NCBI GenBank assembly: GCA_964242335.1
Contig: CAXTAY010000062.1
Location: 1-12,985, forward strand
Origin: Lichenicoccus sp964242335
GTDB lineage: Bacteria > Pseudomonadota > Alphaproteobacteria > Acetobacterales > Acetobacteraceae
Length of the DNA stretch: 12,985 nt
Direction of reading: 5' to 3'
The position numbers were made by a program, and so were the translations under genes. Positions 8,075-12,985 of this stretch are shown here, one piece after another. Position 1 is the stretch's first letter; each line of letters starts with the position of its first letter. The notes beneath the pieces were generated by a model that was given only the letters and a program-made list of their open reading frames with translations, had not been told where the DNA came from and searched no databases.

Positions 8075-9109
8075 TCATTCCTCCGCGACATGGTCGGCGA
8101 CGAAGGCACCTCGGCTGCCCAGCGGCTTGCTCTCGCCGGTGGTGCTGTCCTGGGCGGTCTGCAGCTCCAGCTCGGCATTCAGCTCGGCACCCAGCAGCAC
8201 GACGTAGGCGGTCACGAAGAACCACATCATGATGCCGATCACGGCGCCCAGCGGGCCGTAGGTGGCGTCGTAGCTGGCGACGTGGCCGACATAAAAGGAG
8301 AAGCCCGCGGAGGCCAGCAGCCACAGCGCGGTCGAGACGATGGCGCCCGGGGTGACCCAGTGCCAGCGCGCCTCCTGGCGTGACGGTCCGAACCGGTAGA
8401 GCAGGGAGAACGCGGCGGCGACGAACAGCACCATCAGCACCGGGCTGCCGAGCCGGATCAGCAGCTGGGTCTGCTGCTCGATCAGCTCCATGCCGAAATG
8501 CGCCGGCACGAAATCCAGCACCGCCGGCAGGAACACCAGCAGCGCCAGGGTCAGCGCGGCACCCAGGATGCCGCCCAGCGTCATGCCCAACGCGGTCGCC
8601 TGGAAGCGCAGGAACGAGCGCTCCTCCTTCTCGTCGTAGGCGATGTTGAGGGCGGCCAGCATCGACTTGGTTCCGGCCGAGGACGACCACATCGTCACCA
8701 GCACGCTGACGATCAGGCTGATGGTCAGCGTCCCGTGGTCCTTGCTGACCAGGATGTGGATGCGGTCTGCGATCAGCGTGTAGGCGGGCCCAGGCAGCAG
8801 ATGCTTCAGCACCTTCATCTGCGGCTCGACCGTCTGCGGATCGAACGCCAGGCCGTAGACCGAGACCAGCATGCTGATCGCGGGAAACAGCGCCAGGGTG
8901 GCGTAGAAGGCGCAGCCGGCCGCCGCGAGCCCGATCCGGTCCGAGATCATTTCGGTCAGAGTGCGCCGCAGCACCTGCTTCCAGCCGCTCCAGGGGATCT
9001 GCGTCGGCACGTGGGCATGACGGCCGATGCGCGCATCGCGCCTCGCGTCGCGTCGCGCCTCGCCACCGGGCTCGTTGCGTTGCCGTACGAACACCCTGCT
9101 ACGGATCAC
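8075..9109 (-). CDS. YihY/BrkB family inner-membrane protein
   Basis: A 344-residue integral membrane protein of the YihY/UPF0761 (BrkB, PF03631) family. An Arg-rich cytoplasmic N-terminus (1-50, with RRDARRDAR) is followed by the family's opening LAAAGCAFYATLALFPAI (61-78), about six membrane helices, and the diagnostic C-terminal block SYDATYGPLGAVIGIMMWF (279-297) with LLGAELNAELE (305-315). The start is GTG 9109, with GGAG 7 bases upstream on the minus strand. The family was once misnamed ribonuclease BN; its role is unsettled, and envelope functions have been proposed. It is convergent with the RlpA-like gene and divergent from the decarboxylase gene, so it is likely transcribed alone. 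The N-terminal coding DNA contains an 11-bp direct repeat (TCGCGCCTCGC at 9036 and 9053). Confidence 0.9.
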   Translation of the reverse strand: MIRSRVFVRQRNEPGGEARRDARRDARIGRHAHVPTQIPWSGWKQVLRRTLTEMISDRIGLAAAGCAFYATLALFPAISMLVSVYGLAFDPQTVEPQMKVLKHLLPGPAYTLIADRIHILVSKDHGTLTISLIVSVLVTMWSSSAGTKSMLAALNIAYDEKEERSFLRFQATALGMTLGGILGAALTLALLVFLPAVLDFVPAHFGMELIEQQTQLLIRLGSPVLMVLFVAAAFSLLYRFGPSRQEARWHWVTPGAIVSTALWLLASAGFSFYVGHVASYDATYGPLGAVIGIMMWFFVTAYVVLLGAELNAELELQTAQDSTTGESKPLGSRGAFVADHVAEE

Positions 9110-9199
9110 CTAGTTTCTCCATCCTGGCCGCCTTCATGTCGTGTCCCGGCGGGCCGCGACCAGACTTGAAGTCGGCCGGTCGAATTTCGGTTGCATCAG

Positions 9200-9226
9200 G
9201 GGCGCTGCGGCCTCATATCAGCGCCC
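9200..9226. repeat. Inverted repeat in the yihY-like/decarboxylase intergenic region
   Basis: GGGCGCTG (9200-9207) and CAGCGCCC (9219-9226) are a perfect 8-bp inverted repeat around an 11-base, AT-containing centre (9208-9218). It lies in the 288-base divergent region (9110-9397), which holds no supportable gene. It could be an operator or a leader hairpin; nothing here distinguishes these. No convincing promoter pair was found in the region. Confidence 0.45.
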
Positions 9227-9397
9227 ACGCAGCAACGCACGTGCCACTGGCCCTCTGAGGTTACGCAACGACGTCAAGCGTTCTGGCAATCGGGTTCCCG
9301 TCGGGGATCCAGTCTTGGTCGCTGGTCCGTTAGACCGTTTCGCAACTCGTCCATCGCCTAATCCGGATGGATCGAACAGATGGGAATTAAGGGCGCG

Positions 9398-10537
9398 ATG
9401 ACCCCCAAGATCGCCCGTTTTCTGGCTGACCACGCACCCAGCACGCCGTGCCTGGTGGTGGATGTCGATCGCGTCGAGGAGCGCTACCGCGCGCTGCGCG
9501 CGGCACTCCCGCTCGCGCGCATCTATTACGCGGTGAAGGCCAATCCCGCCGCCCCGGTGCTGCGGCGTCTGGCAGCGCTCGGCTCGTCGTTCGACGCCGC
9601 CTCGTGGGAGGAGATCGACCTGTGCCTGCAGGCCCGCGCGCCGGCGTCGCGGATCTCGTTCGGCAACACCATCAAGAAGGTCTCCGCGATCACCCGCGCC
9701 TACGAGGCCGGGGTCTCGATGTTCGCCTTCGACAGCGACGAGGAGCTGGAGAAGCTCGCCCACCATGCGCCGGGCAGCCGCGTCTATTGCCGCATCCTGG
9801 TCGAGAACGAGGGCGCGGACTGGCCGCTGTCGCGCAAGTTCGGCACCAGCATCGGCCACGCCCGCGCGCTGATGCTGCGCGCGCAGGATCTCGGCCTCGA
9901 CCCGTACGGCCTGTCGTTCCACGTCGGCAGCCAGCAGACCAGCACCGAGGCCTACGCGGCGGCGATCGGCCGTGTCGGCATGCTGTTCACCGACCTGGCG
10001 CGCAGCGGGCTCGATATCCGCATGGTCAATCTGGGCGGCGGCTTCCCGACCCGGTACCGCGAGGACGTGCCCGAGATCGACCAGTTCGCGCTGGCGATCT
10101 CGCGCGCGATGACCGGGGCGTTCGGCAACGCGCTGCCCGAGATGGTGGTCGAGCCGGGACGTTTCATCGTCGGCGATGCCGGCGTCGTCTCGTCCGAGGT
10201 GGTGCTGGTCAGCCGACGCGCCACCGGCGACAGCAAGGACGACGTCCGCTGGGTCTACCTCGATATCGGCCGCTTCGGCGGCCTGGCCGAGACCGAGGGA
10301 GAGGCGATCAAGTACTGCTTCCGCACCCCGCACGATGGCGGCCGCACCGGTCCGGTGGCGATTGCCGGGCCCACCTGCGACGGTGCCGACATCCTCTACG
10401 AGCGCAGCAACTACCGGCTGCCGCTCGATCTCGCCTCCGGCGAGCGGGTGGAGCTGCTCTCCACCGGCGCCTACGTGTCGACCTACTGCTCGACCCGCTT
10501 CAACGGCTTCGCGCCGCTGGCCGAGCATTATATCTGA
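9398..10537 (+). CDS. Fold-III PLP-dependent ornithine/lysine decarboxylase
   Basis: A 379-residue cytoplasmic enzyme of the alanine-racemase-fold (group IV, eukaryote-like) amino acid decarboxylases, which make putrescine from ornithine and, in some alphaproteobacterial members, cadaverine from lysine. The PLP lysine is K47 in YYAVKANP. Other markers are FDSDEELEKL (111-120), H175 in FHVGSQ (stacks on PLP), the phosphate-binding EPGRFIVGDAGV loop, and the active-site Cys327 in GPTCDGAD, supplied across the dimer interface. At under 400 residues it matches the short alphaproteobacterial form, not the long fold-I SpeC/CadA type. ATG 9398, with a modest AAGGG ahead, gives the typical MTPKIxRFL beginning; an in-frame ATG at 9380 would add six residues and has no ribosome binding site. 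Substrate preference cannot be settled by eye. Its stop is 14 bases from that of the convergent CBS gene. Confidence 0.92.
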   Translation: MTPKIARFLADHAPSTPCLVVDVDRVEERYRALRAALPLARIYYAVKANPAAPVLRRLAALGSSFDAASWEEIDLCLQARAPASRISFGNTIKKVSAITRAYEAGVSMFAFDSDEELEKLAHHAPGSRVYCRILVENEGADWPLSRKFGTSIGHARALMLRAQDLGLDPYGLSFHVGSQQTSTEAYAAAIGRVGMLFTDLARSGLDIRMVNLGGGFPTRYREDVPEIDQFALAISRAMTGAFGNALPEMVVEPGRFIVGDAGVVSSEVVLVSRRATGDSKDDVRWVYLDIGRFGGLAETEGEAIKYCFRTPHDGGRTGPVAIAGPTCDGADILYERSNYRLPLDLASGERVELLSTGAYVSTYCSTRFNGFAPLAEHYI

Positions 10538-10551
10538 CCTGCCGGCGCGTC

Positions 10552-10986
10552 TCAGCCGTGGAACCGCGATAGATCCAGCAGCACCGCCGCCTCCGTCTCC
10601 TTCTCGGAGAGACGATAGCGCGCGATGTCGCGCAGGCTGATCATGCCGGCGAGGCTGCCGCCGACCACCACCGGCATGTGCCGCAGCTTGCGGCCGTTCA
10701 TGATCGCCATCACCGTGTCGATCCGGTCGTCCGGCTTGCAGGTGATCACCGGGCTGGTCATCACCTCCCGGACCTTGACCAGCAGGGCCTCGGGACCGCG
10801 CGAAGCCAGCAGCTGCACCAGGTCGCGCTCCGAGAAGATGCCGACGATGTTGCCCTTGAGATCCTCGACCACCACCGCGCCGATCTGGCGCTCCGCGAGC
10901 AGCGATACCGCCGCGGCGACCGTCGTATCGGGACGCACCGTGGCGCAGGCTCGACCCTTCTCCTCCAGGATCGTCTCGATCAGCAT
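10552..10986 (-). CDS. Two-CBS-domain protein
   Basis: A 144-residue soluble protein made almost only of a CBS pair (about 10-64 and 74-128). Recognisable pieces are ERQIGAVVVED and GIFSERDLVQLL in the first repeat, and VREVMTSPVITCKPDDRID, RHMPVV and GMISLRDIARY in the second. CBS pairs bind adenine nucleotides or related ligands and usually regulate another protein; no catalytic domain is attached, so the target is unknown. The start is ATG 10986, with AGGGAG 7 bases upstream on the minus strand. The frame is open far upstream through ccmB, but that part is not coding. It lies 56 bases after ccmB on the same strand, so it may be co-transcribed, although its own good ribosome binding site shows independent translation. 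No function in cytochrome maturation is implied by sequence. Confidence 0.9.
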   Translation of the reverse strand: MLIETILEEKGRACATVRPDTTVAAAVSLLAERQIGAVVVEDLKGNIVGIFSERDLVQLLASRGPEALLVKVREVMTSPVITCKPDDRIDTVMAIMNGRKLRHMPVVVGGSLAGMISLRDIARYRLSEKETEAAVLLDLSRFHG

Positions 10987-11042
10987 CGGCAGGCTCCCTG
11001 CGTCGTGTCGCCGACAGAGATAGCAAGCGGCGACGCCGGGTT

Positions 11043-11732
11043 CTACTCCACAGCGGCGCGCAGGCCGGCGCCGGCGGCGACCGGGCAGAGCGGCAGCGCC
11101 CCGGCGAGGAAGGCGGCGAGCAGCAGCAGGTCCGGCGCGAACGGCAGGCCGGACTGCACCGCGTCGACCGCGGCCGCACCGAAGATCAGGGCGGGCGTGG
11201 CCAGCGGCAGCACCAGCAGCGGCAGCAGCACCCCGCCGCGCCGCGCGCCGAGCACGATCGCCGCCGCCATGCCGCCGATCAGCGACAGCACCAGCGTGCC
11301 GAGCCCCAGCCCCGCGAGCAGCACCGGCAGCGTGTCGATACGCATGCCCAGCATGATCGCCAGCGGGCCAGCCGCCAGCAGCAGCGGCAGGCCGGTGGTC
11401 AGCCAGTGCGCCGCCATCTTGGCCGATGCCAGGGCCGCGGCGGGCAGCCCGCAGAGCATGAGCTGGTCGAGTGCCCCATCCTCGAGCTCGGCACCGAACA
11501 GCCGGTCGAGCGGCAGCAGTGCGGCGAGCAGCGCACACACCCAGACGATCCCCGGCGCCATGCGCCGCAGCAGCTCCGGCGATGGACCGAGCGCCAGCGG
11601 GAACAGGCTGCCCGCGAGCAGGAAGAACAGCAGCGCGCCGAGCGTATCGGCGCCGTGCCGCAGGGCCAGGCGCAGGTCGCGCGCGACCAGGGCGTAGAAG
11701 GTGCCGGCTGCACCGCCCGCGGCGTCGCTCAT
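11043..11732 (-). CDS. ccmB: Heme exporter membrane subunit CcmB
   Basis: A 229-residue inner-membrane protein with about six hydrophobic helices (about 31-48, 60-77, 103-130, 134-162, 167-187 and 199-225). The family signature is clear at 84-124: EDGALDQLML, then AKMAAHWLTTGLPLLLAAGP. CcmB is the membrane subunit of the CcmAB ABC complex of system I cytochrome c maturation, whose ATP hydrolysis drives release of holo-CcmE from CcmC. Its ATG (11732) overlaps the ccmA stop as ATGA, so translation is coupled. ccmC and ccmD, which often follow, are not here; a CBS protein gene follows instead. The length is normal for the family. Confidence 0.93.
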   Translation of the reverse strand: MSDAAGGAAGTFYALVARDLRLALRHGADTLGALLFFLLAGSLFPLALGPSPELLRRMAPGIVWVCALLAALLPLDRLFGAELEDGALDQLMLCGLPAAALASAKMAAHWLTTGLPLLLAAGPLAIMLGMRIDTLPVLLAGLGLGTLVLSLIGGMAAAIVLGARRGGVLLPLLVLPLATPALIFGAAAVDAVQSGLPFAPDLLLLAAFLAGALPLCPVAAGAGLRAAVE

Positions 11733-12325
11733 CCGCCGAGCCCCAGTTCCACGGCATCGGGCAGCGGCAGCGGCACGTGCGTGGTGGCGATCACCAGCCC
11801 GCCCGCCGCACGGTGCCGGGCGAGCAGCGCGCCCAGCAGCGCGATCGCGCCGTGGTCGAGACCCAGGCTGGGCTCGTCGAGCAGCCAGAGCGTCGCGCGC
11901 AGCAGCAGCACGCGGGCCAGCGCGGCCCGCCGCTTCTGCCCCGCCGAGAGCAGCCGCGCCGGCAGGTCGCGCAGCTCGGACAGCGCCACCGCCCGCAGCG
12001 CGTCCTCGAGCCCGCCGCCGCCGGTGACGCGGGCGAGACGAAGATTCTCCTCCAGCGTCAGGCCCGGCTTGAGCGCGTCCTGGTGGCCCAGATAGGCGGT
12101 GCGGCGCGCATGCGCGAAGCCATCCTCGGTGACCGGCACGTCGTTCCAGAGCAGGCTGCCGGCATCCGGCGGGCGCAGGCCGGCGAGGGTGCGCAGCAGG
12201 GTGGATTTTCCGGCACCGTTGGGCCCGGTGAGCAGGATCGCCTCACCGGCGCCGCAGCACAGGTCGACGCCGTCCAGCACCAGTCGCTCCCCTCGGAAGA
12301 CCACGAGCCCCACGGCACGCAGCAT
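11729..12325 (-). CDS. ccmA: Heme exporter ATP-binding subunit CcmA
   Basis: A 198-residue ABC ATPase, the partner of CcmB in system I cytochrome c maturation. It has Walker A GPNGAGKST (34-42, K40), Q-loop region LGHQDALKPGLT (79-90), signature LSAGQKRR (126-133) typical of CcmA, Walker B LWLLDEP (146-152, catalytic E151), D-loop GLD (155-157) and switch H183. Start ATG 12325 is chosen because MLRAVGLVVFRGERL lines up with the usual CcmA N-terminus. The frame is also open to GTG 12373, which would add 16 Pro/Ser-rich residues. Neither start has a clear ribosome binding site, and a possible minus-strand promoter (TTGATA at 12404-12409, CATACC at 12381-12386) would place the transcript start almost at that GTG. 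The gene is divergent from acnA. Confidence 0.92.
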   Translation of the reverse strand: MLRAVGLVVFRGERLVLDGVDLCCGAGEAILLTGPNGAGKSTLLRTLAGLRPPDAGSLLWNDVPVTEDGFAHARRTAYLGHQDALKPGLTLEENLRLARVTGGGGLEDALRAVALSELRDLPARLLSAGQKRRAALARVLLLRATLWLLDEPSLGLDHGAIALLGALLARHRAAGGLVIATTHVPLPLPDAVELGLGG

Positions 12326-12360
12326 GGCCGCCCGGGGCGGCGGGGAGTCGGCAGGGCCGC

Positions 12361-12388
12361 TTGTTTCGGACACCTGGAGGGGTATGTT
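12361..12388 (+). promoter_or_regulatory. Possible acnA promoter
   Basis: TTGTTT (12361-12366) and TATGTT (12383-12388), 16 bases apart, are a passable -35/-10 pair. They would give a leader of about 85 bases that contains the two CGAGGCC repeats. The match is weak, and the region must also serve the divergent ccmA gene. Confidence 0.3.
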
Positions 12389-12421
12389 CTAGCGCAGGCC
12401 GCTTATCAAGCCGACATCGGA

Positions 12422-12472
12422 CGAGGCCTCGGAAGGCTGATCCAGCGTCGCGCTTCGCGAGGCCCTCGAAGG
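12422..12472. repeat. Paired palindromic repeats in the acnA leader
   Basis: A perfect 10-bp palindrome, CGAGGCCTCG, followed by GAAGG (12422-12436) recurs 36 bases on as CGAGGCCCTCG followed by AAGG (12458-12472). The second copy is inside a potential hairpin, CTTCGCGAGGCCCTCGAAG (12453-12471), that reaches the acnA ribosome binding site AAGGGGA (12469-12475). The copies could also pair with each other, giving alternative RNA folds, or could be protein-binding sites. Confidence 0.5.
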
Positions 12473-12480
12473 GGAACAGA

Positions 12481-12985
12481 ATGAAATCGGTTGGCCACGA
12501 CAGCCTGCACACGCGCGAGACGCTCGAGGTGGAGGGCAGGACCTATCACTACTTCTCCATCCCCCGCGCCGAAGCGGGCATCGGTGACGTGAGCCGCCTG
12601 CCGGTCAGCCTGAAGGTGCTGCTGGAGAACGTGCTGCGCTTCGAGGATGGCCGCTCCTACAGCGTGAACGACGCGCATTCACTCGCGGGCTGGCTGCAGC
12701 AGGGACAGAGCAACCGAGAAGTGCCGTTCAAGCCGTCCCGCATCCTGATGCAGGACTTCACAGGCGTCCCGGCGGTGGTCGACCTGGCCGCGATGCGCGA
12801 CGGCATCACCCGCCTGAACGGGGATCCGCAGAAGGTCAATCCGCTGGTGCCGGTCGACCTGGTGATCGACCACTCGGTGATGGTGGACTATGCCGGCACC
12901 GCGGACAGCCTGCAGCGCAACGTCGAGGTCGAGTTCGAGCGCAACGGCGAGCGCTACGCCTTCCTGCGCTGGGGCCAGGAGGCGT
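12481..12985 (+). CDS. acnA: Aconitate hydratase AcnA (3' end outside window)
   Basis: The first 168 residues of aconitase A, the TCA-cycle enzyme interconverting citrate and isocitrate with a [4Fe-4S] cluster. ATG 12481 has AAGGGGA 5 bases upstream. Diagnostic N-terminal blocks are present: YHYFSIP, SLKVLLENVLRFEDG, QDFTGVPAVVDLAAMRD (from residue 91), NPLVPVDLVIDHSVMVD and, at the window end, FLRWGQEA. The visible sequence has no stop or frameshift. The three cluster-binding cysteines and most of the active site are encoded beyond the window, so completeness cannot be judged. It is divergent from ccmA, an arrangement I recall from other Acetobacteraceae. The leader holds a repeat pair next to the ribosome binding site. 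Confidence 0.95.
   Translation, partial: MKSVGHDSLHTRETLEVEGRTYHYFSIPRAEAGIGDVSRLPVSLKVLLENVLRFEDGRSYSVNDAHSLAGWLQQGQSNREVPFKPSRILMQDFTGVPAVVDLAAMRDGITRLNGDPQKVNPLVPVDLVIDHSVMVDYAGTADSLQRNVEVEFERNGERYAFLRWGQEA

Noticed and set aside
9191..9218. TTGCAT / TCATAT as a promoter for the decarboxylase
   Set aside because: Each box matches only three of six consensus positions; not distinguishable from chance.
9137..9259. Small ATG frame of about 40 codons upstream of the decarboxylase, considered as a polyamine-sensing leader peptide
   Set aside because: No ribosome binding site and no resemblance to known leader peptides; it overlaps the inverted repeat only by chance as far as can be seen.
9230..9340. 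Lower-GC stretch checked for a tRNA or small RNA
   Set aside because: No T-loop GGTTCGAATCC-like sequence, no acceptor stem pairing and no CCA end were found.
9218..11179. Open minus-strand frame of over 650 codons opposite the decarboxylase
   Set aside because: It runs out of frame through the decarboxylase, the CBS gene and part of ccmB; composition is that of an antisense shadow.

Overview
The window is a stretch of ordinary, gene-dense chromosome from a very GC-rich bacterium. Gene content points to an alphaproteobacterium, probably Rhodospirillales/Acetobacteraceae. The evidence is a ChvG-type sensor kinase, a short fold-III (eukaryote-like) ornithine/lysine decarboxylase, an aroQ-accB-accC operon, and ccmA-ccmB divergent from acnA. 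The order-level guess is inference from gene content and base composition. No rRNA, tRNA, CRISPR array, insertion sequence or phage gene was seen.

Left part (1-4654, all + strand): the 3' portion of a ChvG-like histidine kinase, whose start lies outside the window; a PerM/AI-2E family membrane protein; a BaiN/RdsA (HI0933/YhiN) family flavoprotein 22 bases behind it; and a RutF/HpaC-type flavin reductase. A compact two-hairpin element (4693-4733) separates this block from the convergent operon that follows.

Middle (4751-9109): a minus-strand operon aroQ-accB-accC, with aroQ and accB overlapping by ATGA. It joins the dehydroquinase step of the shikimate pathway to the biotin carrier and biotin carboxylase of acetyl-CoA carboxylase. 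Divergent from it is a short RlpA-like double-psi beta-barrel protein. Its secretion signal is encoded upstream of any ATG, GTG or TTG, so translation probably begins at a CTG behind a good ribosome binding site. Convergent to that lies a YihY/BrkB-family membrane protein.

Right part (9398-12985): a fold-III PLP decarboxylase (+), convergent with a minus-strand set ccmA-ccmB plus a two-CBS-domain protein. CcmAB is the ATP-driven part of system I cytochrome c maturation; ccmC does not follow. Divergent from ccmA is acnA (aconitase), cut by the window end. Its leader carries two copies of a palindromic CGAGGCC-type repeat, the second touching the ribosome binding site.

I found no convincing new multi-gene system. 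The points most worth checking are the probable CTG start and substituted active-site residue of the RlpA-like protein, the repeats in the acnA leader, the two-hairpin intergenic element, and the RdsA-family flavoprotein as a possible rRNA-modifying enzyme.
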